Below, in pieces: positions 35,764 through 45,400 of a stretch of 58,301 nt of DNA; positions within the stretch are counted from its first letter, which is position 1; each line of letters begins with the position of its first letter. The notes below the pieces were generated by a model. It did not search any database and was not told where the DNA came from. It worked only from the letters and a program-made list of their open reading frames with translations. The stretch spans positions 1-58,301 of the forward strand of contig JAFMCL010000016.1 in assembly GCA_017857815.1 (NCBI GenBank). The letters are read 5' to 3'. This DNA is from Flavobacteriaceae bacterium. GTDB taxonomy: Bacteria; Bacteroidota; Bacteroidia; Flavobacteriales; Flavobacteriaceae. A program made the position numbers and the translations under genes.

Positions 35764-35817
35764 AACACTGCATTTAGCATTTTTTTAAGAGGTTGCAATC
35801 AGTCAAATCCTTCCTCG
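35764..35817 (-). promoter_or_regulatory. SAM riboswitch candidate (SAM-II-like aptamer) ahead of metK
   Basis: On the minus strand GAGG (35816-35813) and CCUC bracket the loop GGAUUUGACUGAUUGC, and the 3' part is AAAAAAAUGCUAAAUGCAG. The order GAUUU(A/G)AC...AUUGC, then AAAUG(UA)GCUAAA, is that of the H-type pseudoknot SAM-II aptamer; ACUG in the loop can pair with CAGU at the 3' end. Two downstream elements compete: GUCAAAUCC (35745-35737) is the exact complement of GGAUUUGAC inside the aptamer loop, and AAAGCAACA just before the metK ATG is the exact complement of UGUUGCUUU at the aptamer's end. Position and genes served support a SAM sensor; subclass is my reading. Confidence 0.65.
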
Positions 35818-35828
35818 TTAATATGTTA

Positions 35829-35860
35829 CAAATGTATTATATATTTTAATATTTCAAAAA
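35829..35860 (-). promoter_or_regulatory. Bacteroidota-type promoter of the metK operon
   Basis: Minus strand TTTTTG (35860-35855), 18-bp spacer, TACATTTG (35836-35829), a near-perfect match to TTTG / TAnnTTTG. The start would fall near 35821-35824, only a few bases before the riboswitch aptamer. Confidence 0.75.
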
Positions 35861-35994
35861 TATTTCATCTTTTTTTAAACAAATTTATTTTTAATAAAGA
35901 TGAATTCTTCGTTTGATTTTAACAAAACCATACATTTATTTTTTGAGTCCTATTAAAAAAAAGTGTTTATCTTTCTCCTAATAAATTATTAATT

Positions 35995-36609
35995 ATGCAT
36001 TTTGCGATTGCGGGTAACATTGGAGCTGGAAAAACTAGTTTAACTGAATTATTATCAGAACATTACGGCTGGGAAGCCAATTATGAAGATGTAATAGACA
36101 ACCCCTATTTAGATGACTTTTACACCCATATGGAGCGCTGGTCATTTAATCTTCAAGTCTATTTTCTAAACAGTAGATTCCGTCAACTATTGGCCGCCAA
36201 AGGGAAAGACATAAAATTCGTTCAAGATCGGACGATTTATGAAGATGCAAATATTTTCGCCCCCAATCTTCATGCTATGGGTTTGATGAACCATCGTGAT
36301 TTTACGAATTACAAGTCGCTTTTTGAATTAATGGAGTCGTTGATTGAGGGGCCAGATTTATTAATCTATCTGCGTAGTAGCATTCCTAATCTTGTTAGTA
36401 AAATACACAAACGGGGTCGAGAATATGAAAACTCTATCAGCATCGATTATCTCAGCCGCTTGAATGAGCGTTATGAAGCATGGATATCAACCTATGATAA
36501 AGGTAGTTTGCTAATTATTGATGTTGATGAATTAGATTTTGTTGAAAACAAAGACGATTTTAGTAAAGTCATTGAAAAAATAGATGCCGAAATAAAAGTG
36601 CTTAATTAA
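35995..36609 (+). CDS. Deoxynucleoside kinase (dNK family)
   Basis: 204 aa. FAIAGNIGAGKTSLTELLSE at the N-terminus is the Walker A loop; ERWSFNLQVYFLNSRFRQL holds the conserved E-R-W/x-x-F/Q-x region that binds the base, VQDRTIYED the D-R-S/T-I-Y-E-D catalytic motif, and IYLRSSIPNLVSKIHKRGRE the lid. It phosphorylates deoxynucleosides (deoxyadenosine/deoxyguanosine or broader) for dNTP salvage. It is divergent from metK and convergent with the pyrophosphatase; its stop codon lies inside a terminator hairpin. Confidence 0.92.
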   Translation: MHFAIAGNIGAGKTSLTELLSEHYGWEANYEDVIDNPYLDDFYTHMERWSFNLQVYFLNSRFRQLLAAKGKDIKFVQDRTIYEDANIFAPNLHAMGLMNHRDFTNYKSLFELMESLIEGPDLLIYLRSSIPNLVSKIHKRGREYENSISIDYLSRLNERYEAWISTYDKGSLLIIDVDELDFVENKDDFSKVIEKIDAEIKVLN

Positions 36610-36635
36610 TATTTGAATTATTAATTAAGCACTTT
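36595..36635. terminator. Bidirectional terminator between dNK and hppA
   Basis: Arms AAAGTGCTTAATTAAT (36595-36610) and its exact complement (36620-36635) give a 16-bp stem with a 9-nt loop. It contains the dNK stop codon and lies 23 bp before the 3' end of the convergent pyrophosphatase gene. Confidence 0.75.
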
Positions 36636-36657
36636 ATAATATTTATCAAATAGTTGA

Positions 36658-38922
36658 CTATGAAGTTGTAATGACTGTTGGGTCATTTTCAATATCCTCA
36701 ACAGTCTGCTCTAATTTAATTTCTTTTTTAATCTCCTGTTCAACTGCCGAATGACTTCCTGCATTTTCGTCTGCCAATAAAGGAGCGATCACCAATCCAA
36801 TCAAACAAGTCAGCTTAATGAGGATGTTCATTGAAGGGCCTGAAGTGTCTTTAAAAGGATCTCCAACTGTGTCTCCAGTTACAGCAGCTTTGTGAGCTTC
36901 TGAACCTTTGTAAGTCATTTCACCATTAATCTCTACTCCTGCTTCAAAAGATTTTTTAGCATTGTCCCAAGCGCCACCGGCATTGTTTTGAAATATTGCC
37001 CATAATACTCCAGATACTGTTACACCAGCCATATAACTTCCCAGCGCTTCAGCTCCCATGAAATAAGCTATAACTAAAGGAGAAGCAATGGTTAGCAATC
37101 CAGGGAGTAACATTTCTTTTAATGCAGCTTTGGTTGATATATCAACACATTTACCGTAATCTGGTGTTCCTGTTCCCTCTAATATTCCGGGGATTTCTCT
37201 AAATTGCCTTCTAACTTCTTCTACCATTTCCATTGCAGCTCTCCCTACCGCTTTCATTGCAAGGGCAGAAAAAACGACTGGTATCATCCCACCTATAAAC
37301 AAGGCGGCCAAAACGTCTGCTTTAAAAATATTAATACCATCGATGCCTGTAAAAGTAACATATGCAGCAAAAAGTGCAAGTGCCGTAAGTGCTGCTGATG
37401 CAATGGCAAATCCTTTACCAACTGCTGCAGTTGTGTTTCCTACTGAATCTAATATATCTGTTCGTTCACGAACCTCATCGGGTAAATCACTCATCTCAGC
37501 GACTCCACCTGCGTTGTCAGCAATAGGACCAAAAGCGTCTATCGCCAATTGCATTGCCGTGGTTGCCATCATTGAAGAAGCAGCAATTGCTACTCCATAA
37601 AATCCGGCAAAAGCATAAGATCCCCAGATTGCTAATGCAAAAAGGATTACTGAACTAAATGTCGACGTCATTCCTGTGGACAAGCCAGCAATTATATTAG
37701 TTGCTGCACCAGTTGATGAATTTCTAACAATATCCATAACTGGCTTTTTACCTAAGGCCGTGTAATATTCTGTAAATAATGAGATTAGATAACCTACGCC
37801 CAATCCAACAAGTGTTGCATAAAACACATTGTTACTACTGATGTCTCGGGTTCCCTCACCAAAGAATCGCATTCCGATAATGGTTTCTGGTAACATCCAA
37901 TCGATTAAAAACCAACCAACAATACCTGTGATTAAAATTGAAACAATGTTTCCCGTATTTAATGCTCTCTGAACTTCTTTTTCTTTGGCATCATTGCTTT
38001 TAATTCGAATTAAAAAAGTTCCAATTATAGAGGAAATAATCCCAACACCTGCAATGACTATAGGGAGTAGAATCGGTCCCATTCCGTTAAACGCATCTGA
38101 AAACTGAGTTCCAGTAGCGTCAGACATGTCTTTTATGATATAATTTCCTAAAACCATTGAAGCCAAAACTGTGGCAACATAACTTCCAAAAAGGTCAGCG
38201 CCCATACCAGCAACGTCTCCCACATTGTCTCCTACATTATCAGCGATTGTTGCTGGATTTCGAGGATCATCTTCAGGAATACCTGCTTCGACTTTTCCAA
38301 CTAAATCAGCTCCTACGTCAGCAGCTTTTGTGTAAATACCTCCACCTACACGTGCAAATAAAGCAATAGATTCTGCTCCTAATGAAAATCCTGCAAGTGC
38401 TTCTAGCACAATTGTCATTTCATTATAAAAATTTCCACTTTCCGTAATAAAGTAAGAAATGAAGAATAAAAAGAATAAGGAAAGACCTAACACAGCAAGA
38501 CCAGCAACACCTAAGCCCATAACAGTTCCTCCACCGAAGGAAACCTTTAGCGCTTTAGGCAAGCTTGTTCGAGCAGCCTGTGTGGTTCTTGAATTGGCTT
38601 CAGTCGCAATTCTCATTCCTATGTTTCCTGCCAATCCAGAGAAGAAAGCACCAAAAATAAATGCTGGGATAATAAGGATACTTGTAGTATCTACAAAGTA
38701 AGATATTGCATAGAGCGCAACAGAAGCAACGATTACGAAAATCGATAACAATCTATATTCTGCTTTTAAAAAAGCAAGTGCTCCCTCTTTGATACTTAAA
38801 GAGATACTTTGCATTTTCTCATTTCCTGCATCTTGTTTTCTAACCCATTGGGCTTTGATAAACATGTATACTAAACCTATAAGTGATAATATTATTGGTA
38901 TGTAAATAATGTTTTTTTCCAT
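36658..38922 (-). CDS. hppA: Membrane-bound ion-translocating pyrophosphatase
   Basis: 754 aa, about 16 helices, pumps H+ and/or Na+ across the inner membrane using pyrophosphate hydrolysis. The catalytic signature [20 protein letters not shown] and [19 protein letters not shown] are intact, as are [15 protein letters not shown] and [15 protein letters not shown]. At the K+-dependence site it reads [10 protein letters not shown]; Ala at this position marks the K+-dependent subfamily, where K+-independent enzymes have Lys. Whether it moves Na+ or H+ cannot be decided here. It ends with a charged tail of ~25 residues rich in Glu. Confidence 0.94.
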   Translation of the reverse strand: MEKNIIYIPIILSLIGLVYMFIKAQWVRKQDAGNEKMQSISLSIKEGALAFLKAEYRLLSIFVIVASVALYAISYFVDTTSILIIPAFIFGAFFSGLAGNIGMRIATEANSRTTQAARTSLPKALKVSFGGGTVMGLGVAGLAVLGLSLFFLFFISYFITESGNFYNEMTIVLEALAGFSLGAESIALFARVGGGIYTKAADVGADLVGKVEAGIPEDDPRNPATIADNVGDNVGDVAGMGADLFGSYVATVLASMVLGNYIIKDMSDATGTQFSDAFNGMGPILLPIVIAGVGIISSIIGTFLIRIKSNDAKEKEVQRALNTGNIVSILITGIVGWFLIDWMLPETIIGMRFFGEGTRDISSNNVFYATLVGLGVGYLISLFTEYYTALGKKPVMDIVRNSSTGAATNIIAGLSTGMTSTFSSVILFALAIWGSYAFAGFYGVAIAASSMMATTAMQLAIDAFGPIADNAGGVAEMSDLPDEVRERTDILDSVGNTTAAVGKGFAIASAALTALALFAAYVTFTGIDGINIFKADVLAALFIGGMIPVVFSALAMKAVGRAAMEMVEEVRRQFREIPGILEGTGTPDYGKCVDISTKAALKEMLLPGLLTIASPLVIAYFMGAEALGSYMAGVTVSGVLWAIFQNNAGGAWDNAKKSFEAGVEINGEMTYKGSEAHKAAVTGDTVGDPFKDTSGPSMNILIKLTCLIGLVIAPLLADENAGSHSAVEQEIKKEIKLEQTVEDIENDPTVITTS

Positions 38923-39049
38923 TTCTTAATTTCTTTTCAATTGCGGGCGTAAAAATAACCAAATTGAATAATAAAGGGGTATAAAAACTAGGGTTTTTAA
39001 CATCTTTATTTTCGTGTACGCACACTAACAATCAAGGTGTTTATAAATA

Positions 39050-41560
39050 TCAAAACGTAGGTCTAAAAGCAACTCTCGCGCCCATCTCAGGTGATTGAGG
39101 ACCGTTCAAGGCTTGGTATTGGCTTCTCCATATAAAATCTAGTCTAAAAAATCGCACTTGCCCCAAGCCTAAATTCTCAAAACCAAAACCATATTCATAA
39201 TAGGGTTTTTGATCTGGCGATTGAATCCCCAGTTGGGTATCCAAAAGCACTTTATTTGCATTTGACAAAGACCCATAAGCCATACGAAATGTCATTAAAA
39301 GTCTGAGTTTTAATTCCTTTATATAGGGTAATCGGTTCATGATAAAACCATTAAAATGATGCTCAAGGTGAGTGTTAAAATAAGTATCTGTGATAAAATC
39401 GTAATAGCTAAGGAGAGAAAAAGTGTTTTTTTCTAAGGAGAAAGTCTGATTGGCAGGAACTGAAAAAAGAGAAGGCAGTGGAACTTTATCGAAAGATTTC
39501 CCTGCTTCGATGGTCGCATCTAAAATACCGAATTTACTCAATTTAATCGGGTAGTTTTGCGAAAGTTGAATTTGTGTGTAATTCAAATTACTTCCAATAA
39601 AACCGGCAACTCCTTTCTTTAGTTTTATAATTGTTGAAGGATAGAGATTATTGCCAAATCGCTGAAAAACACCATATCCAAAAACCTTTCGCTTTGGCGT
39701 GAATATCATTCTAAACTCAAAACCTGAATCAACATATTCGTTTTTGGTGTCCTCCCCTACCCGATAGCCAATCGAAAAACGATCAGGATCAGCTGAGGCG
39801 ATGTCTCTTAAATACCACAATGCACTTAGGTGCAAGTTTTTCGTGATGGCATAATCAGTCAGCACTTTGAAATCTTGAATATCGGTTCTGAAGTAATTAC
39901 TTCCCCGTTTAAAAAGTGCATCAGCAAAAGGATCAAAAACAAGTGGATCTTCACTCATCAGTTTCCCGCCAAATTGCTGCAGATCATCGGAATAAGAAAC
40001 ACCAAAGATCACACGAGGTCGATTGCCAACTAAAAAATTAGCTGATAAACCATAATTCCAACTTTTGTTTTTAAGGCCATGTGTCAGGTAGGATTGAAAT
40101 CTAAATCTGTCATTTTGGGAGGTGAATGTCCTAAAACCAACTTTGATTTTCGTACCCTGAATTTCATTACTACCCACTGTTCTCCAAAGATCCCCTAACT
40201 GAAGACTTTTATAAATAGGGAGAAAACCTGATGTTAAGACTGTTATGTTCCTAGATATCTTTTTAATCTGATCAACATCCTTTATCTGATTCACCATCCT
40301 AAACAACTTTTGATCATCTGCCTGAACAGGAATCTCTTTCTTCCAATAGGTTTCGTCTTGTTCAAATTGATCCACTCGGTATTGTGGTTCTTGGTCTTCA
40401 AACCGTTCTAAAGCAATTCCCTTGTTCAGCTCATATTTATCAAAAAAATCAACCTGTTTTACATAGAGTCCTTTTTCTTCATCACTTTTGGTTAATATCG
40501 TAAAATCCGCTTCATACTCATCCTTTAGTGGAAGGTAAATCGAATCCTGAATGATAAAAGATTTCTCAAGAAACAAATTCTGAACAAGATTTAAATTTAT
40601 CTTAGGATTGGTACGCATTTCAACGTAGGTCAATGCATAATCCTTTGCTGTAACACTAAATTTTCCCTCAAAGGCAAGATCCCCATCTTCAATTGGAAAA
40701 AAATGAATTAAATATTCTTTTCCATTTGTAGTCTCTAAACTATCGTTTAAAACATAATGGTAAACACTATAACCATGTTTAGAAATTGGACTTACAAAAG
40801 TTCGATTTACCAAAGGAATATCATCCGAATAAACATCTATATCTAAGAAAACATTCTGAATCCGATCAAAAACAAAGCCATTTTGTTCGATTCCAACGCT
40901 TCGTTTTGCAATGATCTTTTCTGCTTGAAGATCTTTTTGATTGTCTCCTAAAAAATTTCTTACGGTTTGGCCTGCAAAAACAGGAACGTAGAAACGAGAT
41001 TTAGTTTTATTTTGAACAATTATTTTGGACAGAGATTCAAAATCATCTTTAATCCATCTTTTCAATGAAGTGGAGTCAATGTTGGTCAAACCTATTTCCA
41101 TGTTCCGAACTCGGTTATAACTGTAATCACTCACCAGCTTCAAACCATTCTTACGTTTATTCTTCCAGATTTTTTCAAGAATTTTATACGCAGGGTTTTC
41201 TTTCTTTTTAAGTCTCTTTTTAGGCTTAAGCAAAAGAACAACCTCATCGAGTTGCCCCGCTTCGGTCATTATGATTTTATAAGAATTTTTGATCCTGGGT
41301 TTGAGTGAAATCACTCGAGTCTTCATCCCAACATAGCTAACCTCAAATGACTCATGATTTTCCTCGGTATTTAATTCAAAGTAACCTTTGAAATCTGTAA
41401 CCACACCATCTGCAACATCCGTAAAGTAGACGTGTGCGTTTGGTATTGGAGTTTTAAGATCGTCCGTCACAAATCCCTTAATCATTGTCTGTGAAAGACA
41501 AAAATTAGAGGCTAGAAAGAAAAACGCTAGATTAAAATAAAATTTATAAATGCCGAACAT
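39050..41560 (-). CDS. DUF5686 / carboxypeptidase-like regulatory-domain outer-membrane protein
   Basis: 836 aa. Signal peptide (FYFNLAFFFLASNFCLSQ), then a CarboxypepD_reg-like domain (IKGFVTDDLKTPIPNAHVYF, then GYFEL and SYVGM) as in TonB-dependent systems, then the DUF5686 body beginning PAYKILEKIWKNKRKNGLK. The last 300 residues alternate hydrophobic and polar residues and end in an aromatic residue (VAFRPTF), as expected for an outer-membrane beta-barrel. Function is unknown; the family is frequent in Flavobacteriaceae. It lies 19 bp downstream of pdhB on the same strand. Confidence 0.85.
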   Translation of the reverse strand: MFGIYKFYFNLAFFFLASNFCLSQTMIKGFVTDDLKTPIPNAHVYFTDVADGVVTDFKGYFELNTEENHESFEVSYVGMKTRVISLKPRIKNSYKIIMTEAGQLDEVVLLLKPKKRLKKKENPAYKILEKIWKNKRKNGLKLVSDYSYNRVRNMEIGLTNIDSTSLKRWIKDDFESLSKIIVQNKTKSRFYVPVFAGQTVRNFLGDNQKDLQAEKIIAKRSVGIEQNGFVFDRIQNVFLDIDVYSDDIPLVNRTFVSPISKHGYSVYHYVLNDSLETTNGKEYLIHFFPIEDGDLAFEGKFSVTAKDYALTYVEMRTNPKINLNLVQNLFLEKSFIIQDSIYLPLKDEYEADFTILTKSDEEKGLYVKQVDFFDKYELNKGIALERFEDQEPQYRVDQFEQDETYWKKEIPVQADDQKLFRMVNQIKDVDQIKKISRNITVLTSGFLPIYKSLQLGDLWRTVGSNEIQGTKIKVGFRTFTSQNDRFRFQSYLTHGLKNKSWNYGLSANFLVGNRPRVIFGVSYSDDLQQFGGKLMSEDPLVFDPFADALFKRGSNYFRTDIQDFKVLTDYAITKNLHLSALWYLRDIASADPDRFSIGYRVGEDTKNEYVDSGFEFRMIFTPKRKVFGYGVFQRFGNNLYPSTIIKLKKGVAGFIGSNLNYTQIQLSQNYPIKLSKFGILDATIEAGKSFDKVPLPSLFSVPANQTFSLEKNTFSLLSYYDFITDTYFNTHLEHHFNGFIMNRLPYIKELKLRLLMTFRMAYGSLSNANKVLLDTQLGIQSPDQKPYYEYGFGFENLGLGQVRFFRLDFIWRSQYQALNGPQSPEMGARVAFRPTF

Positions 41561-41579
41561 TAAATTTAAATGAGGTTAC

Positions 41580-42560
41580 TTAGTCCTCGTACATTACTTT
41601 CTTAACCGCTTTAATTACATCTTCACTGTTAGGAAGCCATTCGGCTAAGAGAACTGGGGAATAAGGGGCAGGCGTATCTGCAGTATTAATTTTTTCGATC
41701 GGTGCATCCAAAAAATCAAAGATTTCACTTTGAACCTGATATGTTATTTCGGTTGCAACATTTCCAAAAGGCCATGCTTCTTCAAGAATCACCAAGCGAT
41801 TGGTTTTTTTGACAGAATCAAAAATTGACTGATAATCCATTGGACGAATGGTTCTCAAGTCAATAATTTCGCAGTCAATTCCATCTTTGGAAAGAGATTC
41901 TGCAGCAATATATGCCTCCTTAATTATTTTACCAAAAGAAACGATTGTAACATCTTTTCCTTTCCTTTTAATTTCTGCAACACCAATGGGCAGGGTGTAC
42001 TCGCCCTCGGGCACTTCACCCTTATCCCCATACATTTGTTCAGATTCCATAAAAATTACAGGATCATTATCTCTAATCGCTGATTTTAGCAATCCTTTTG
42101 CATCATAGGGGTTTGAAGGAACAATTACTTTAAGTCCAGGACAATTGGCATACCAGCTCTCAAAGGCTTGCGAATGTGTTGCTGCAAGTTGACCTGCAGA
42201 CCCGGTGGGGCCTCTAAAAACAATTGGACAAGGAAATTGACCTCCAGACATTTGTCTGATTTTCGCAGCATTGTTAATGATCTGGTCAATACCAACCAAA
42301 GCAAAATTAAAAGTCATGAACTCAATTATAGGTCGATTACCTGTCATGGTTGACCCAACGCCTATCCCTGAAAAACCAAGCTCTGAAATGGGGGTGTCAA
42401 TCACCCTTTTTTCACCAAATTCATCGAGCATTCCCTTTGAAGCTTTATAAGCACCGTTGTACTCGGCAACTTCTTCACCCATCAGGTAGATGGTTTCATC
42501 TCGTCTCATTTCTTCGCTCATCGCCTGACAAATGGCTTCTCTAAATTGAATTGTTTTCAT
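41580..42560 (-). CDS. pdhB: Pyruvate dehydrogenase E1 component, beta subunit
   Basis: 326 aa. FREAICQAMSEEMRRDETIY and LMGEEVAEYNGAYKASKG hold the thiamine-diphosphate Glu; PISELGFSGIGVGSTMTGNR, RGPTGSAGQLAATHSQAFES and SFGKIIKEAY are typical transketolase-like central and C-terminal motifs of the E1 beta subunit. It pairs with an alpha subunit and E2/E3 to make acetyl-CoA. No pdhA or pdhC is in the window, so the complex is encoded in at least two places. A 2-oxoisovalerate dehydrogenase is possible, but the GAYKASKGM context fits PdhB. Confidence 0.9.
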   Translation of the reverse strand: MKTIQFREAICQAMSEEMRRDETIYLMGEEVAEYNGAYKASKGMLDEFGEKRVIDTPISELGFSGIGVGSTMTGNRPIIEFMTFNFALVGIDQIINNAAKIRQMSGGQFPCPIVFRGPTGSAGQLAATHSQAFESWYANCPGLKVIVPSNPYDAKGLLKSAIRDNDPVIFMESEQMYGDKGEVPEGEYTLPIGVAEIKRKGKDVTIVSFGKIIKEAYIAAESLSKDGIDCEIIDLRTIRPMDYQSIFDSVKKTNRLVILEEAWPFGNVATEITYQVQSEIFDFLDAPIEKINTADTPAPYSPVLLAEWLPNSEDVIKAVKKVMYED

Positions 42561-42706
42561 CTAAAATTATATGTATTGAAGCGCAAATTTAATTAAATGT
42601 TAACTGATTAGTTTTATCATTATCAAACTTTTTAATTTTGTTAACCAAAAAATAGCTTCTTTAACACTATTTTAGCTAAAATGTACGATTCTCGAACTGT
42701 GACATT

Positions 42707-43330
42707 ATGAAATTAATCCAACTAACTATTAAGGGTATTTCCTACAGTGAAACCCAAACTGGTGCCTATGCCCTAATTCTTAAGGAGGCAAAGGGAGACC
42801 GTCGTTTACCAATAATCATTGGTGGTTTCGAAGCGCAATCGGTCGCCATAGCATTGGAAAAAGAATTAAAACCAAAAAGACCACTCACACACGATCTTTT
42901 TAAAAATTTCGCAGAAAGATTTAACATCTATGTAAAACAAGTTATTATTCACAAACTTGTGGATGGTGTTTTTTATTCGAGTTTAATATGCGAAAGAGAC
43001 AAAATTGAGGAAATTATTGATGCTCGGACATCAGATGCAATAGCAATGGCACTTCGATTTAATGCCCCGATTTTTGTGTATGATTCAATTTTAATACAAG
43101 CTGGCTTTACTTCGGAAGAGATTTCTAAAGATGATGGGGATAAAATCGAAGACAATTGGATTAAGAGTTTTGTTGAGGAACAAAGCAAACAAAAAGAACT
43201 TCCGGACGATCTTAAAAAATTGTCGTTGTCTAAACTAAAAACACTTCTCAACAAATTGGTGAACCTCGAAGACTATGAAAAAGCGGTCAAAATAAGGGAT
43301 GAAATTTCCAAACGAGAATCTAATAAATAG
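42707..43330 (+). CDS. Bifunctional nuclease family protein (DUF151 plus UvrB/UvrC motif)
   Basis: 207 aa. Residues ~1-135 are the DUF151/BFN domain (RLPIIIGGFEAQSVAIALE, RPLTHDLFKNF, DARTSDAIAMALRFNAPIFV). The last ~40 residues (LSKLKTLLNKLVNLEDYEKA, then VKIRDEI) form a UvrB/UvrC helical hairpin. The domain has been reported with RNase and DNase activity in plants and structures from Thermotoga exist, but the bacterial role is unclear. Divergent from pdhB, followed by thyA 86 bp on. Confidence 0.85.
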   Translation: MKLIQLTIKGISYSETQTGAYALILKEAKGDRRLPIIIGGFEAQSVAIALEKELKPKRPLTHDLFKNFAERFNIYVKQVIIHKLVDGVFYSSLICERDKIEEIIDARTSDAIAMALRFNAPIFVYDSILIQAGFTSEEISKDDGDKIEDNWIKSFVEEQSKQKELPDDLKKLSLSKLKTLLNKLVNLEDYEKAVKIRDEISKRESNK

Positions 43331-43416
43331 TGTTAATCTTTTTTTGAAAACTATTTTTGTTTGGAAATAAAAAATCGCATAGGTTCTCTATTTTTGAAAT
43401 TATTAAATTAACGTAA

Positions 43417-44241
43417 ATGCAACAATATTTAGATCTCGTAAAACACATTCAGCAACATGGTGTTGAAAAAACTGATCGAACTGGCACGGGAACTAAAAGT
43501 GTTTTTGGTTATCAGATGCGATTTGATCTGTCAGAGGGCTTTCCATTGGTTACAACCAAAAAAATCCATGTCAAATCTGTGATATTTGAACTTTTATGGT
43601 TTTTAAAAGGTGATACAAATATCAGTTACCTTACGGAAAATGGCGTCAGAATTTGGAACGAATGGGCCGATGAAAACGGGAACCTTGGTCCTGTCTACGG
43701 TCACCAATGGCGCAACTGGAATGATGAAGGAATTGATCAGATTAAAGAAGTAATCACTTCATTAAAGAACAACCCTGACAGTCGAAGAATGCTTGTGACA
43801 GCATGGAATCCTGGAGTCTTGCCTGACTCTAAAGTTTCTTTCTCAAAAAACGTTGCTAACAATAAAGTTGCTTTACCCCCCTGTCATGCATTTTTCCAAT
43901 TTTATGTTGCAGAAGGAAAGCTATCCTGTCAGCTTTATCAAAGAAGTGCCGATGTGTTTTTAGGGGTTCCTTTTAATATTGCATCTTATGCATTATTGAC
44001 CTTAATGATGGCTCAGGTTTGCGGTTTAGAACCTGGAGATTTCGTTCACACTTTCGGGGATGCACACATTTATTCAAACCACAAGGAACAGATTGAAGAG
44101 CAACTTGCCAGAGACACTAAACCACTTCCCAAAATGGTTCTTAATCCTGAAATAAGAGATATTTTAGATTTTGATTATAAAGATTTTGATTTAATAGGTT
44201 ATGATCCTCACCCATTAATCAAAGGGAAAGTTGCAGTGTAA
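43417..44241 (+). CDS. thyA: Thymidylate synthase
   Basis: Makes dTMP from dUMP with methylenetetrahydrofolate. 274 aa, E. coli-type length. The nucleophile Cys156 is in [31 protein letters not shown] binds phosphate and folate, [20 protein letters not shown] and the C-terminal [12 protein letters not shown] are intact. folA, which regenerates its folate product, is about 1.2 kb downstream on the same strand, with an unrelated aminotransferase gene inserted on the other strand. Confidence 0.96.
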   Translation: MQQYLDLVKHIQQHGVEKTDRTGTGTKSVFGYQMRFDLSEGFPLVTTKKIHVKSVIFELLWFLKGDTNISYLTENGVRIWNEWADENGNLGPVYGHQWRNWNDEGIDQIKEVITSLKNNPDSRRMLVTAWNPGVLPDSKVSFSKNVANNKVALPPCHAFFQFYVAEGKLSCQLYQRSADVFLGVPFNIASYALLTLMMAQVCGLEPGDFVHTFGDAHIYSNHKEQIEEQLARDTKPLPKMVLNPEIRDILDFDYKDFDLIGYDPHPLIKGKVAV

Positions 44242-44246
44242 CTATA

Positions 44247-45287
44247 TTAAACAATCCCTTTTTTCTCAAATACGCTAAGGAGTTTTTCAATGTCCGTTTC
44301 TATATTATAGAAGTGAACTGAAAAACGAATATAGTTTCCTCGATGGGAGAATCTAATCTTTGATTCTTCTAATATTTTACTAATTGATTCCTCATAAGGA
44401 ATACTAACAATACTACTTTGTTTTTTCCGACTTAAATAAGCGGGTTTGAGGCCTAAATCACTAAGTCCCTTTCTTAATTTGGACAAAAGAATGTGATTTT
44501 TTTCAATCAATTTTTCAAATCCATTTGATTTTAAATAGTCTAATGCAAAAACCAATGAGGCAGCTGCAAGAATATTAAAATGTCCAGCAAAAATTTTTGT
44601 TTGTATTTCCGCTTTTGTACTATTCGTAAGCCTTAGGAAGTCATCAGAAACAGCAATAAAACCACTTCCAAAACCAGCGAGTAACCACTTGTAACCACTA
44701 CAAACGATTGCATCAAACGACGATTCTGAAAAGTTAAAAACATTGGTCCCTATATATTGTGTGGCGTCTCCAATGATTAGTAATTCGGGATATTTATTTT
44801 TTAATTCCAAAATAAAATCTAAATCGATAATCAAACCATTGGTATATTGCACAATGCTTAAAACCAAAACATCTATTGAATTGTTTTCTAAGGCATTGGC
44901 AATCGCAGACTCAATATTTTCCTGCATTTTGACAGAAAATAGATTAAAATCACGTTCCTCAATAGCAGACAAAAGAGAATGATAGTCCTCATCAATAAAC
45001 AAGAGGTTTGTCCCTAGCTTTAACCGATCCAAAACAAGTCTAATTCCAGTGGAAAAATTAGGAACAAAATAAGTTTGGTCTTTTTGGGAGCTAATAAAAT
45101 CAGCGATCGAAGCATGTGTCATGTCTAAACGCTTGTATGCATTTAGCTTGTACTCATCCCCTTCAAGGAGATATTCCAATTCAAAATTCACTCTGAAATC
45201 ATAGAGCGATTTTGACATTAAACCGACATATGCCGTGTTTAAATAAGTAGAGGAGTTTAATAACGGGAAATCGTTTCGAATCTCCAT
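44247..45287 (-). CDS. Class V aminotransferase-fold PLP enzyme
   Basis: 346 aa, related to cysteine desulfurases and isopenicillin-N epimerases. The PLP lysine lies in IVCSGYKWLLAGFGSGFIA and the Asp/Gln pair in LLIIGDATQYIGTN; the N-terminus LNTAYVGLMS is typical. No desulfurase active-site Cys loop is obvious toward the C-terminus. Substrate unknown. It sits between thyA and folA in opposite orientation, ending 5 bp from thyA. Confidence 0.75.
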   Translation of the reverse strand: MEIRNDFPLLNSSTYLNTAYVGLMSKSLYDFRVNFELEYLLEGDEYKLNAYKRLDMTHASIADFISSQKDQTYFVPNFSTGIRLVLDRLKLGTNLLFIDEDYHSLLSAIEERDFNLFSVKMQENIESAIANALENNSIDVLVLSIVQYTNGLIIDLDFILELKNKYPELLIIGDATQYIGTNVFNFSESSFDAIVCSGYKWLLAGFGSGFIAVSDDFLRLTNSTKAEIQTKIFAGHFNILAAASLVFALDYLKSNGFEKLIEKNHILLSKLRKGLSDLGLKPAYLSRKKQSSIVSIPYEESISKILEESKIRFSHRGNYIRFSVHFYNIETDIEKLLSVFEKKGIV

Positions 45288-45400
45288 AAATTAATTAGAA
45301 ATTGTACATTTGTAGCTTCAAAATTAATCTATTTAGATTTATTTTGACTGAAAATTAAATTAAATCTATCGTGTTTTAAAAAAACACTAATTTATGATTT

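Noticed and set aside
35737-35810. SAM-I riboswitch with GGAUUUGAC/GUCAAAUCC as P1
   Set aside because: The 9-bp pairing is real, but the P2 kink-turn and usual P3 are missing and the segment is too short; a SAM-II-like aptamer with this pairing as competitor fits better. It is kept as an alternative in the finding.
43354-43397. TATTTTTG boxes before thyA as promoters
   Set aside because: No TTTG at 17-23 bp upstream of either box; in such AT-rich DNA the match is expected by chance.
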